Below the pieces are notes generated by a model, which saw nothing but the letters and a program-made list of their open reading frames with translations, made no database searches and was not told the origin of the DNA. DNA of 64,000 nucleotides, taken from NCBI RefSeq assembly GCF_046115515.1, contig NZ_CP175953.1, one strand, 5' to 3'. This DNA comes from Gracilimonas sp017641085 (GTDB lineage: Bacteria > Bacteroidota > Rhodothermia > Balneolales > Balneolaceae). Shown in pieces: positions 17,273 through 25,761 of the stretch (positions are counted from its first letter, which is position 1; every line of letters starts with the position of its first letter). A program made the position numbers and the translations under genes.

Positions 17273-19777
17273 ATGTCCAAAATCCAACAATCCATACAGA
17301 AGTTACTTCAGAAGCACCGGATATTGCTCTGGTATGATTCCGAGCAAGCCTTTGCCGAAGAATTTGAATCTCTGAGTATTGATGACGCAGAAAAGCTGGA
17401 AGTAAATGGAAATGAATTTGAAACCAAAGTAACAGTGCTTCATGAACAGCCCGATACTAAGTTTCTGCTTTATATACCCTCAGAAAAACCCACCGACGAA
17501 GAAAACTGGCTGCTGGATATAGAGCTGGCTCACCATGTGTATCATACCGATCAGGAAGCATTATACCTTCAGGAAGTGGGGTTGGGGTATCATTACAAAG
17601 AATGGATCCATCAGCACATCAAGTTTTTCGATAATAAAGAACGGGTAGCTGCTTTTAGGGAAATTGCCCGGGAAGAAGATGGTGATCGCACGCTTTCATT
17701 GAAATTATTACAAGTGGTATTCAATACCGACACGCTTTCCGTGAATCACTTTCTCCGGGAATACACTTCCGCATTGGTAAACGATAACATTGAAAGTGTA
17801 GAGCGTGAGCTGGAGCGATTTAATCTGACTGAGCTTTTCTGGGAAGAAGTGGAACGCACCTATGGTTATGAGGAGGAATCACCCACCATATATGATTTTT
17901 TGATTGAGGCTTTCCAGAAGAATTTTAGACCTACTGCCGGTAAAGCCTCCGTGAATAAAGAAACCGGGGTTTTGCTTTCGGCATGGAAAGATACCCTGTC
18001 GTTTCAAAAAGATTATCAGGATATATCTAAGCGCATTCAGCAGGATCTGAATATTGAAGAGATCCTGAATGAAGCCTCTCTGGAAGATATACATAAGGAT
18101 GATATGTTTGAGCTTATTGATCAGCGCATCATCAGCGAGTTGATACGTGGAATTCTTGAAGGCAGTACAGATCGTCAGCGCTTAGAGAAGATCATCAAAT
18201 TAAGAGAATCCAAATACTGGTTTGACCGCTATCAGCACTTTTATCAGGCATTGCGGGTGGGCTATAATCTGCTCGAATTTGTTGAATCGAATGAGCAAAT
18301 CAATATTCCATCCTTTCAAGAAGGTATTGAGCTTTATACCACTCAATGGTATCAGGTAGATCAGGATTACCGGGTATTTATTGAGCACTATCGGGAAACC
18401 AACCAGAATAATGTACTCAATCCGCTTTATAAGGAAGTGAATAAAGCCTACAGTAATAACTGGCTGCTAAACATCGGGGATGCATGGCAGAAAAAAGTAG
18501 AGGAACAACAGGATTGGAAAAGTACCCATAAAGCCCAGCGTAAGTTTTTTGACTATCAGGTTAAACCCTATATCGAAGATAAGACGAGGGTCTTTGTAAT
18601 CATTTCCGATGCCCTTAGATATGAATGTGGCGTGGATGTACACCAGCGGATCTTGAAAGAGAACCGGTTTGAAAGTGAACTGGATTATCAGATAGGATCT
18701 TTGCCTTCTTATACGCAATTGGGAATGGCTTCCTTACTTCCGAACACAAGCCTTGAGATCTCGGATCAAAAGGACGAAGTGCTCCTGGATGGAAAATCAA
18801 CACAGGGAACAGCTTCTCGGGAAAAGATCCTGAAAAAGAATGCCGGTGTAGAAGCCACTACGATACTGGCAGAGGATCTCATGAAAATGGCATCCCGTAG
18901 TGAAAAAGCCAGAGAATTAGTCCGAAATCATGAGGTCATTTATGTGTACCACAACCGTATTGATAAACTGGGCGACGACAAGAGCACGGAGGAGAAAGTA
19001 ATTGAAGCCGCCCGTGAAGAAGTGGAATTCCTGATGGAGCTGGTGCGCAAGGTATCCAATATTGGTGGGTACCATATGCTTATCACAGCGGATCATGGTT
19101 TTATCTACCAAAATGATGATCTGGATGAAAGTGATTTTGCAGATGTAGAATTAGATGGGGAAGTCATTAAGAAAAGCAGACGCTTTGTCATAGGTAAAAA
19201 CCTGACCAATAAAGACAATGTGGTAAAATATCAGGCAAATGATCTGGGCTTGGAAGGAGAGCTGGAAGTGCTGATCCCAAAAAGTATCAACCGACTAAGA
19301 GTGCAAGGAGCCGGATCCCGTTTTGTTCACGGAGGCTCAACGCTCCAGGAAGTAGTAGTACCAATCTTAAAGGTGAAAAAGCTACGCGAAGATAATGTCC
19401 GAAAAACCAACGTGGATCTGCTGAACAAGCGAAGTAATAAAATAACTACCAATATTCAGCGGGTAAACCTGTATCAAATTGATCCGGTAGGTGAGCAACT
19501 GCTTCCAAGGACGTTAAAAATTCAGTTCAAGAGTGAAGACGGAGAAACCCTCAGCGATGTGTTTAATTACACCTTTGATTCAGAATCACAGAGCGCAAAA
19601 GAACGGGAAGTAGAACATCGCTTCCAGATCTCCAGTAAAGCGAGCGATGAGTATAAGAATCAAACCATCTATTTAATGCTGGAAGAACAGGTAGAAGGCA
19701 GTAATAAATGGATTGAGTATGACAAGCACCCATTTACGGTAAACATTTCATTTACTAACGACTTTGATGACTTTTAA
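17273..19777 (+). CDS. pglZ: BREX-1 phosphatase-fold protein PglZ
   Basis: An 834-residue core BREX protein with a PglZ domain of the alkaline phosphatase superfamily. The metal-site strand VFVIISDALRYECG is near residues 440-454, and the second metal motif ITADHGF is near 603-609. The N-terminal 400 residues are helical and the C-terminal 150 form beta strands, as in type 1 PglZ. Its length is typical. It follows the inserted two-gene unit by three bases and precedes brxL by three, so the insertion has not broken operon coupling. Confidence 0.95.
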   Translation: MSKIQQSIQKLLQKHRILLWYDSEQAFAEEFESLSIDDAEKLEVNGNEFETKVTVLHEQPDTKFLLYIPSEKPTDEENWLLDIELAHHVYHTDQEALYLQEVGLGYHYKEWIHQHIKFFDNKERVAAFREIAREEDGDRTLSLKLLQVVFNTDTLSVNHFLREYTSALVNDNIESVERELERFNLTELFWEEVERTYGYEEESPTIYDFLIEAFQKNFRPTAGKASVNKETGVLLSAWKDTLSFQKDYQDISKRIQQDLNIEEILNEASLEDIHKDDMFELIDQRIISELIRGILEGSTDRQRLEKIIKLRESKYWFDRYQHFYQALRVGYNLLEFVESNEQINIPSFQEGIELYTTQWYQVDQDYRVFIEHYRETNQNNVLNPLYKEVNKAYSNNWLLNIGDAWQKKVEEQQDWKSTHKAQRKFFDYQVKPYIEDKTRVFVIISDALRYECGVDVHQRILKENRFESELDYQIGSLPSYTQLGMASLLPNTSLEISDQKDEVLLDGKSTQGTASREKILKKNAGVEATTILAEDLMKMASRSEKARELVRNHEVIYVYHNRIDKLGDDKSTEEKVIEAAREEVEFLMELVRKVSNIGGYHMLITADHGFIYQNDDLDESDFADVELDGEVIKKSRRFVIGKNLTNKDNVVKYQANDLGLEGELEVLIPKSINRLRVQGAGSRFVHGGSTLQEVVVPILKVKKLREDNVRKTNVDLLNKRSNKITTNIQRVNLYQIDPVGEQLLPRTLKIQFKSEDGETLSDVFNYTFDSESQSAKEREVEHRFQISSKASDEYKNQTIYLMLEEQVEGSNKWIEYDKHPFTVNISFTNDFDDF

Positions 19778-19780
19778 GCT

Positions 19781-21802
19781 ATGACCGAACTTGATAAAAA
19801 AATTAACCAGCACTTTGCCGGAAAGGTAGTCCGTAAAGATCTAACCAACCTGATCAAAGGTAATGCGAGTATCCCAACCTATGTATTGGAATATCTTTTG
19901 GGGCAGTATGCCGCCACCGATGATGAAGATGTGATAAAGGAAGGTGTAGAGACTGTAAAGAACATAATTTCTCAGCACTTCGTCCATCGGGATGAAGCAC
20001 AAGTAATAAAGTCCACAGTAAGAGAGAAAGGATCACACCGGATTATCGATAAAGTAGCCGTCAGGCTGAATGACAAAAAAGACTACTACGAAGCTTCTTT
20101 TGGGAACCTTGGGCTTAACAAAGTCCCGATAAGAGACAATTTTGTAAAGCAACACCAGAAACTGCTTTCTGGAGGGGTTTGGTGTCTTGCCACTTTGGGT
20201 TATCAGCCTTCCGATGAAAAGGACGAGCTGCCTTGGACGATTGAAAAGCTCAAGCCCATACAGATCTCCGGCATTGATATTGAAGAATACAAAGAGGTTC
20301 GTAAGCAGTTTAGCAAAGAGGAGTGGATAAACCTGTTGATGCATTCCATTGGGCTAAATCCCGAAGAATTCTCGAATCGCTCCAAGATGCTCCAGTTAAC
20401 TCGTTTGGTTCCCTTTGCAGAGAAGAATTATAATCTGATTGAATTGGGTCCTAAAGGAACCGGGAAGAGTCATCTCTATTCAGAACTCTCTCCACATGGA
20501 ATATTGATTTCAGGTGGCGAAGTTTCTAAGGCAAAGCTTTTTGTCAACAATAGTACCGGTGAAATTGGCTTAGTTGGTTACTGGGATGTAGTCGCTTACG
20601 ATGAGTTTGCAGGAAAAAACAAGAAAGCAGACCGAGGGTTGGTGGATATCCTGAAGAACTACATGGCAAACAAGAACTTTTCCCGTGGTACACAGGTGTA
20701 TCAGGCAGAAGCCTCCATGGTATATGTGGGAAATACGGATCATTCTGTGCCTTACATGCTAAAGCACTCAGATTTATTCGATGCATTGCCCAGAGATTAT
20801 TACGACTCTGCTTTTCTGGATCGTATCCACATGTATTTACCCGGCTGGGAAGTGCAGAAGCTCCGCAATGAAATGTTTACCGGTGATTATGGCTTCATCG
20901 TAGATTATTTAGCCGAGGTAATGAAAGAGCTTCGGAAAGAAGACTATATGAAGTCCTACCAGCAATATTTCGAATTATCCGACAGTATAACTACTCGCGA
21001 TAAAACAGCCATTGAGAAGACGTTCTCCGGATTAGTTAAGGTGATCTATCCACACGGGGAATTCAGCGAGTCAGAAGCCAAGGAAATCATCGACTTTGCA
21101 ATTGAAGGGCGTAAACGAGTGAAGGATCAACTCCGCAAGATGGATGAGACCTTTAATGATGAGGTGGTGAACTTCCAGTATAAAACCAAAGGCGGGGATG
21201 TTCACAAAATTGAAACTCTGGAGATTATGGAATACGGGGATGAGAAGCTCCAGATTCCAGCCGGGGGTGTACAGGAAGAAGAAACCATATCCAACGAAGA
21301 AGAATCCTTCAGTAAAGATGGAGAACCGGAAGCCGGACAATTTATAATCCGGGAGAACCAAACCGGTGTGAGCTACGAAAAGCTCTTCAAAGATTACCTC
21401 ATGGGAGCAACAAAGATTGAAGTAATCGACCCATACATTCGGTTGCCTCATCAGATGAAAAACTTCATGGAGCTTGCACGTCTGATTGCAGACATCAAAG
21501 AATCCGGAGAGGTTGTCCGACTTCATCTAATTACACACAACAATGAGGATTACATTGCAGAAGCGAAACAACACTTTCAGGATATGGTGGACTCTTTAGC
21601 ACCCATTGATATTGATTTCAGCTTCGAGTTCAATGAAGAACTACACGACCGCTCCATAACCACAGACACCGGCTGGAAAATACTTCTGGGAAGGGGACTG
21701 GACATCTTCCAAAAGACCAACGGTTGGTACGATATCGCAGATCACTATCAGGAAGTGCGGAAGTGTAAAGGGTGTGAAATAACTTATTTAAAGGAGGGAT
21801 AG
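19781..21802 (+). CDS. brxL: BrxL-type AAA+ protein with C-terminal MIT_C domain in place of Lon protease
   Basis: 673 residues. The first 460 residues match type 1 BrxL: the opening HFAGKVVRKDLT and YVLEYLLGQYAA, Walker A GPKGTGKS at 223-230, and Walker B VVAYDEFAG with Asp274-Glu275. BrxL forms DNA-binding hexameric rings that block phage replication. Normal BrxL then ends in a Lon-like protease domain with strands such as GDMSLGG and AGAKKVALP. These are absent. After an acidic linker (about 480-525), the C-terminus has the MIT_C/phospholipase-D-like signature seen in human MITD1: IEVIDPYIR, a HNNEDY strand, and LHDRSITTDTGWKILLGRGL. This is a domain replacement in the last BREX core gene, with no frameshift. 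Confidence 0.88.
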   Translation: MTELDKKINQHFAGKVVRKDLTNLIKGNASIPTYVLEYLLGQYAATDDEDVIKEGVETVKNIISQHFVHRDEAQVIKSTVREKGSHRIIDKVAVRLNDKKDYYEASFGNLGLNKVPIRDNFVKQHQKLLSGGVWCLATLGYQPSDEKDELPWTIEKLKPIQISGIDIEEYKEVRKQFSKEEWINLLMHSIGLNPEEFSNRSKMLQLTRLVPFAEKNYNLIELGPKGTGKSHLYSELSPHGILISGGEVSKAKLFVNNSTGEIGLVGYWDVVAYDEFAGKNKKADRGLVDILKNYMANKNFSRGTQVYQAEASMVYVGNTDHSVPYMLKHSDLFDALPRDYYDSAFLDRIHMYLPGWEVQKLRNEMFTGDYGFIVDYLAEVMKELRKEDYMKSYQQYFELSDSITTRDKTAIEKTFSGLVKVIYPHGEFSESEAKEIIDFAIEGRKRVKDQLRKMDETFNDEVVNFQYKTKGGDVHKIETLEIMEYGDEKLQIPAGGVQEEETISNEEESFSKDGEPEAGQFIIRENQTGVSYEKLFKDYLMGATKIEVIDPYIRLPHQMKNFMELARLIADIKESGEVVRLHLITHNNEDYIAEAKQHFQDMVDSLAPIDIDFSFEFNEELHDRSITTDTGWKILLGRGLDIFQKTNGWYDIADHYQEVRKCKGCEITYLKEG

Positions 21803-21803
21803 T

Positions 21804-22262
21804 ATGAATCAAAATGATAACCCATTAGTCTGGCATTATACGGCAAAACAACATTTAACAAATATTACTAAGGAAGAGTTATTGAAAGTTTCGAAAGTCG
21901 AAAAAGAGTTAGGATTAAAAGCTTCCTTATGGTTTTCCAGAGATCAATATTGGGAGCCAACAGCTTGTAAAGTTGGTTTTGGAAGCTTTAAAGACCCAAA
22001 AGAAAGTTTAATGTATCAGCATACATTATTAGGAGCAGCGAGAATTGGGGTAAATGAGGAAAATTTTAGCTTTATAGGCTGGGATGACTATTGTAAGGTT
22101 TCTAAAGATGACCCAAGAGTTCTGGATGCAATGTTAAAAAAAGGTATAGAATCGGGAGCAAAAAAAGATAATTGGTTGTGCTTATTTCAAAATATTCCAG
22201 CCACAAAATGGGATAGTGTTCAAATATTTGATGGGAAAGAGTGGAAAGATTTACCAGAATGA
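21804..22262 (+). CDS. Small ADP-ribosyltransferase-like (DarT-like) protein
   Basis: 152 residues, starting one base after the brxL stop and closing the operon. The N-terminal WHYT, a central LWFSRDQYWEPTA and a late acidic strand recall small ADP-ribosyltransferase-fold proteins of the DarT/RNA phosphotransferase type, where an early His-Tyr-Thr and a Phe-Ser strand line the NAD pocket. The similarity is weak and based on pattern only; a catalytic Glu was not assigned with certainty. No antitoxin (DarG macrodomain) is visible beside it. The coding DNA is AT-rich compared with the BREX core. It could be a toxin-like effector or an immunity accessory. Confidence 0.5.
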   Translation: MNQNDNPLVWHYTAKQHLTNITKEELLKVSKVEKELGLKASLWFSRDQYWEPTACKVGFGSFKDPKESLMYQHTLLGAARIGVNEENFSFIGWDDYCKVSKDDPRVLDAMLKKGIESGAKKDNWLCLFQNIPATKWDSVQIFDGKEWKDLPE

Positions 22263-22359
22263 TTAAGTTAATATATCACTGAGTAGTGAACTATTTAGTG
22301 ACCATTTTGAAAGGTAGTGTAAAAACAGCTTCTATTAACCTTTAAAGGGTGGTTTTGGT

Positions 22360-22384
22360 AGGGTTCGAATCCCTCCCTCTCCGC
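22360..22384 (+). repeat. tRNA-Ser 3'-end remnant (attachment-site copy 1)
   Basis: These 25 bases contain a T-loop (TTCGAAT), a CCCTC stem, the 7-base acceptor strand CCTCTCC and the discriminator G, exactly the 3' end of a tRNA-Ser with a GGAGAGG start. No anticodon, D-arm or 5' acceptor strand precedes it, and the base before AGGG (T) fails to pair with the last C of the T-stem. The tRNA-like part therefore starts here. This is the signature left at the distal end of an element integrated in a tRNA gene. The complete tRNA should lie left of the window. Confidence 0.7.
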
Positions 22385-22501
22385 ATTAAGTACTATACAA
22401 ACTGCTAGCCATTCACCCAGCGTTATTTTAATAAAGAAGAGGGATGAGAAGCCTGTCCCGCTTTTAACCCGGATTTAGAAAACGGAAACAGTCCTACGGG
22501 A

Positions 22502-22520
22502 AATCCCTCCCTCTCCGCCA
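22502..22520 (+). repeat. tRNA-Ser 3'-end remnant (attachment-site copy 2)
   Basis: AATCCCTCCCTCTCCGCCA repeats the last 17 bases of copy 1 and adds CCA. Upstream the T-loop TTCG is missing and no tRNA fold can be drawn. Two copies 117 bases apart suggest two successive integrations or a shortened earlier element. This copy, with the CCA, is the better candidate for the junction with ancestral chromosomal DNA. Confidence 0.6.
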
Positions 22521-22584
22521 TTTTTTCCCATCTGAACTCTTCTAAGCATAGTCTCCTTCCTCTAAAAATTCTTATACTTGCTTC

Positions 22585-23223
22585 ATGAAAAGATTAGAGA
22601 CGAAACACATCGATTTTTGGCCGGATGATGTACTACTCGGGGAAGCTGAAATTGGCGCTTCGGATTCCACAAACATCCTTAGTAAGGAAGAGTTGGAAGA
22701 GTATCAGGGGTTTGCCAGTGCCAACAGGAAAGCTGAATATCTGGCGGCTCGTCACCTGTTCAGACATCTGCTTCATAGTTTAAACATTGCACCGGACGAA
22801 GTTGACCTTGTGAAAGAAGAAATGGGGAAGCCATATGCCCAACATCACAACGAACTTATCTATGTGAGCTTTTCACACTCCCCCCAGAAAGTGTACTGTG
22901 CTCTTTCACTCTCAAAAAATATTGGCCTGGATGTTGAACTTGCAGATCGGAAAATCAATCCGGCAGTAGTAAAAAGAATATTGAACGATGAAGAGCAGGG
23001 GACATTAGCTTCAGAAGAACCGGTGAAATTATGGACCGTAAAAGAAGCCGCCGTTAAATGCCTGGGCACCGGGTTGAGAACCAATCTGAACGACCTCACT
23101 ATATTAAAGAATCAAAAAAACCGCTTTTCTGTAAGATTTAACAATGATAAATTATTTGAAATTTGTAGTTTCAGGCTAACAAATCATCAGATAGCATTAG
23201 CTTATCAAAGCAAACATATTTGA
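22585..23223 (+). CDS. 4'-phosphopantetheinyl transferase (Sfp-type)
   Basis: A 212-residue cytoplasmic enzyme that moves phosphopantetheine from CoA to a serine of acyl, aryl or peptidyl carrier proteins. The magnesium motif GLDVELADR has Asp116 and Glu118, and the second motif WTVKEAAVK has Lys153, Glu154 and Lys158. An FSHS substrate strand is at 96-99. The size is typical of the Sfp/AcpT group. It is the first clearly chromosomal gene right of the island. No carrier-protein or polyketide gene is nearby, so the target is unknown; it may serve as the general holo-ACP synthase. Confidence 0.9.
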   Translation: MKRLETKHIDFWPDDVLLGEAEIGASDSTNILSKEELEEYQGFASANRKAEYLAARHLFRHLLHSLNIAPDEVDLVKEEMGKPYAQHHNELIYVSFSHSPQKVYCALSLSKNIGLDVELADRKINPAVVKRILNDEEQGTLASEEPVKLWTVKEAAVKCLGTGLRTNLNDLTILKNQKNRFSVRFNNDKLFEICSFRLTNHQIALAYQSKHI

Positions 23224-23228
23224 CTAAA

Positions 23229-23283
23229 AGCTCGGAAATATCGTTTCTCCCGGTAAGAGGGAAGGTATCTCCGGGCTTTTTTG
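23229..23283 (+). terminator. Probable rho-independent terminator
   Basis: An imperfect long hairpin starting CTCGGAAATATCG and closing at TATCTCCGGGC is followed directly by a run of Ts. It lies six bases after the phosphopantetheinyl transferase stop and before the MEMO-like gene. Confidence 0.55.
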
Positions 23284-23316
23284 TTTATACAAACGAAATA
23301 TCATCAGCACACAATT

Positions 23317-24069
23317 ATGGATGTACAGAGCCTTACGCAGCATCAGATCCAGGAACACGTTAAAAATGCGAAGCACTTAAACACCAACGCCGAGCATGTT
23401 CGGATGCTGTTTGTCCCAAACAACATAGATGCACATAACTTCGGGGAACTTTGCACTACCTATAAAACCGTCGTTAATCAAACCTTCGATACGGTAGTTG
23501 TCATCGAATCCTATACCGGGCATTTGCAGAAAAAACTGGCCATGCCTTCCAATAAAGTGTTTGAAACCCGGTTTGGGGAAGTGCCTGTTAATGATTTTCT
23601 GAGAAATGAATTTTGTGATGAAGAGGACGATTTTTTTATCGCAGATGAAGGCTACAGCAAAGAAATGAGCCTGTACACACAGCTTCCGATTTTGCAGTCT
23701 TGCTTCTCGGATTTCGAAGTAGTGAGCTTACAAATTGGTGATTATGATCCGGCGATCATTCGTGAACTCGCTTATACACTGGATGAACTGCTGCTCAACC
23801 GAAACGCCCTTATCGTTTATTGTTGTGATGTGCCGGCTTCGAGCCCTGAAGAGCTGGAAAAACTGCGTTCATTGGTCGTTAACAACAAAGAGTCAGGCTT
23901 GATGCATTACCTGAACAGTAATGAGAAGACCGTGAAAGGAGCCCGTGCATTTATGAGCGGAATCCTGGTGGCCCGCTCCTGGGGTTATGATGTTGAATTC
24001 CTGGATCATATCGAATCTGCCACCAATATCTGTGGATATGCCAAGCGCACAGAACCTCAAATGGCCTGA
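23317..24069 (+). CDS. Divergent MEMO-family protein
   Basis: 250 residues from the ATG at 23317; a TTG at 23281 in the same frame would begin inside the terminator and is unlikely. The strand and motif order fits the MEMO (AmmeMemoRadiSam B) fold: a VVVIESYTGH strand, ETRFGEVPVNDFLRNE, then SLYTQLPILQSCF, which parallels the EHSLEVQLPFLQ signature, and a late IVYCCDVPAS strand. The usual metal-binding histidines are mostly replaced. It may be a structural or catalytically altered relative. The assignment rests on pattern alignment by eye. It is followed two bases later by a DUF2520 gene. Confidence 0.55.
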   Translation: MDVQSLTQHQIQEHVKNAKHLNTNAEHVRMLFVPNNIDAHNFGELCTTYKTVVNQTFDTVVVIESYTGHLQKKLAMPSNKVFETRFGEVPVNDFLRNEFCDEEDDFFIADEGYSKEMSLYTQLPILQSCFSDFEVVSLQIGDYDPAIIRELAYTLDELLLNRNALIVYCCDVPASSPEELEKLRSLVVNNKESGLMHYLNSNEKTVKGARAFMSGILVARSWGYDVEFLDHIESATNICGYAKRTEPQMA

Positions 24070-24071
24070 TT

Positions 24072-24929
24072 ATGAAGAAACCCCGCATTACCATAATTGG
24101 ACTGGGAAGCGTGGGAACAGCATTACTGAATGTGCTGACGAGAACAGATTATGAGGTTATATCAGTTTTTAACCGTTCGGAAATAGACCCGGAATTAATC
24201 AGGAATTTCCCGGATACCTATTTCAGCAAGGGGCTTCCCAATAATCAAAATAAACTCGGGGAACTGGCTTTTCTGACCGTTTCTGATGATGCGATTGAAA
24301 GCGTGGCTACACAGTTATCAGAACGATGTACTGATTTGGAAGACAAAAGTTTGGTTCACTGCTCAGGCGTACATCCCTCAAAGATATTATTACCTCTTAG
24401 TAAGAAAGGGGCTTCCATCGCTTCATTTCACCCTATGAAGGCCATCACCCCAAAAACATCTTCTTTCGAGAACACGTGGTTTGATGTTGAAGGGGATGGT
24501 GTGGCCATTCGTCTGCTAGAGGAGCTGGCAGATAGAATAAACGCTGATGTATTTAAGGTTGAACCAAAAGCAAAGCCATTGCTTCACGCTTCAGCTGTGG
24601 TTGCTTCTAATTACCTGGTAGTGTTGGCTGAACTGGTAACAAAGATCTCTGCATTGGGAGGCGTACCGGAAGATACGGCCCTGAAAGCCATTACCCCTTT
24701 GATGGAAAACACTCTTCGGAATGTAAAAGAGCTGGGGGTAACCGAAGCTTTAACCGGCCCCATTGCACGGGGTGATTTAAAAACGGTAAAACAACATGTG
24801 GAGAGTTTGGAAAATGCACCCGAACTGCTTTCTTTATATAAAACATTGGGAATTGAAGCCGTGAAAATTGCCGTGCGGAAAAACGGTGAAACAGATTCCC
24901 TGGAAGAAATAAGAAAGTTATTATCGTGA
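24072..24929 (+). CDS. Rossmann-like/DUF2520 NADP-dependent dehydrogenase-type protein
   Basis: 285 residues. An N-terminal NAD(P)-binding fold is shown by GLGSVG at residues 10-15, followed by a LVHCSGVHPS segment and the FHPMKAITP motif typical of the DUF2520 family. The C-terminal domain is all helical, as in 6-phosphogluconate dehydrogenase-like proteins, and carries LTGPIARGD. The reaction for this family is not established. Its 3' end overlaps the ATL gene (GTGA), placing it in a compact operon from about 23317 to 26379. Confidence 0.85.
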   Translation: MKKPRITIIGLGSVGTALLNVLTRTDYEVISVFNRSEIDPELIRNFPDTYFSKGLPNNQNKLGELAFLTVSDDAIESVATQLSERCTDLEDKSLVHCSGVHPSKILLPLSKKGASIASFHPMKAITPKTSSFENTWFDVEGDGVAIRLLEELADRINADVFKVEPKAKPLLHASAVVASNYLVVLAELVTKISALGGVPEDTALKAITPLMENTLRNVKELGVTEALTGPIARGDLKTVKQHVESLENAPELLSLYKTLGIEAVKIAVRKNGETDSLEEIRKLLS

Positions 24930-25276
24930 GCTCGGATAAAGCTACTGACTTTTACGAACGAGTGTATGAAGTGGTAGCCCGGATACCTCAGGGTAAAGTG
25001 ACTTCTTACGGAGCGATTGCCCGATATCTTGGAGTTGAGTCCGGAGCAAGGATGGTTGGTTATGCAATGAATAACTACCGGAGCTATGATTTGGGATATG
25101 AATTACCGGCACATCGGGTATTAAACAGATTGGGTCAGCTTACCGGTCGCGCTCATTTTGAAGGTGATACCATGAAAGAGCGACTGCAACAGGATGGAGT
25201 TCAATTTAAAGAAGATTACACCGTTGATATCGAACGCCACTTTTGGAATCCCATGGAATTATCTGAGAAAGTATGA
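24926..25276 (+). CDS. Alkyltransferase-like (ATL) DNA-binding protein of the MGMT family
   Basis: 116 residues from a GTG overlapping the previous stop. It matches the DNA-binding half of O6-alkylguanine-DNA alkyltransferases (IPQGKVTSYGAIA and GAARMVG-like helix), but the active-site PCHR is PAHR here (Ala62). The protein therefore cannot accept the alkyl group. ATL proteins flag O6-alkylguanine for nucleotide excision repair by binding and bending DNA. Tyr28 and Arg42, used for base flipping in the family, are present. It overlaps the following TlpA-like gene by four bases (ATGA). Confidence 0.9.
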   Translation: MSSDKATDFYERVYEVVARIPQGKVTSYGAIARYLGVESGARMVGYAMNNYRSYDLGYELPAHRVLNRLGQLTGRAHFEGDTMKERLQQDGVQFKEDYTVDIERHFWNPMELSEKV

Positions 25277-25758
25277 AGACTGTAATAAGCAGTATTGTCC
25301 TGATATCGATGACCCTGTCCTTTTCAGGTGATGAGATTCTTGTAGATGCTACAGCTGATCAAATTATGGCAAAGGTGGAAGAGTACGAAGGTGAGAAGCC
25401 GGTTTTGATGAATTTCTGGGCAACGTGGTGTGCTCCCTGCATCGAAGAATTTCCCTACCTGATGGAGCTTAATGAGAAATATGAGGGGGATTTTAAACTG
25501 ATTTTTGTTTCCGGCGATTTCAGGGAAGCCCGCGATGAGGCTGAAAAATTCCTGAAGGAACAAGGCGTGGATTTTGAAACCTATTTTAAAGTCGGCAAAG
25601 ACAATGAATTCATAACAACGATTTCTAATGATTGGACGGGTGCACTTCCTTTTACCATTGTGTATAATAAACAGGGAGAGGTAACGGCTTCATGGGAAGG
25701 AAAAGCTGAACTGGAGACTTTTGAATCAGAACTACTTAATGTTATAAATGAGGACTAA
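25273..25758 (+). CDS. TlpA-like thioredoxin-fold protein
   Basis: 161 residues with an N-terminal hydrophobic signal (about residues 1-19) and a thioredoxin fold. The redox motif is FWATWCAPC with Cys53 and Cys56, and a cis-Pro equivalent lies in WTGALPFTIVY. It probably acts in the periplasm as a disulfide reductase or exchange protein, for example in cytochrome maturation or envelope redox balance. It overlaps the ATL gene and is followed after three bases by a second thioredoxin-fold gene. Confidence 0.88.
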   Translation: MKTVISSIVLISMTLSFSGDEILVDATADQIMAKVEEYEGEKPVLMNFWATWCAPCIEEFPYLMELNEKYEGDFKLIFVSGDFREARDEAEKFLKEQGVDFETYFKVGKDNEFITTISNDWTGALPFTIVYNKQGEVTASWEGKAELETFESELLNVINED

Positions 25759-25761
25759 GCC

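Larger units (their letters stand above)
22263..22584. other. Island right junction, non-coding
   Basis: 322 bases between the last island gene and the phosphopantetheinyl transferase gene. The only clear structures are the two tRNA-Ser-end repeats listed separately. No integrase, complete tRNA or ORF of note is present. The sequence between the two repeats (22385-22501) has no recognisable content. Confidence 0.7.

Noticed and set aside
19781..21802. BrxL as a frameshifted gene with its Lon domain lost
   Set aside because: The reading frame is continuous and the C-terminus is a coherent domain of another family. It is a domain swap, not a break.
22385..22520. A second, complete tRNA gene before the phosphopantetheinyl transferase
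   Set aside because: Only the last 19 bases match a tRNA end; there is no GGAGAGG start, D-arm or anticodon arm, and the T-loop TTCG is missing.
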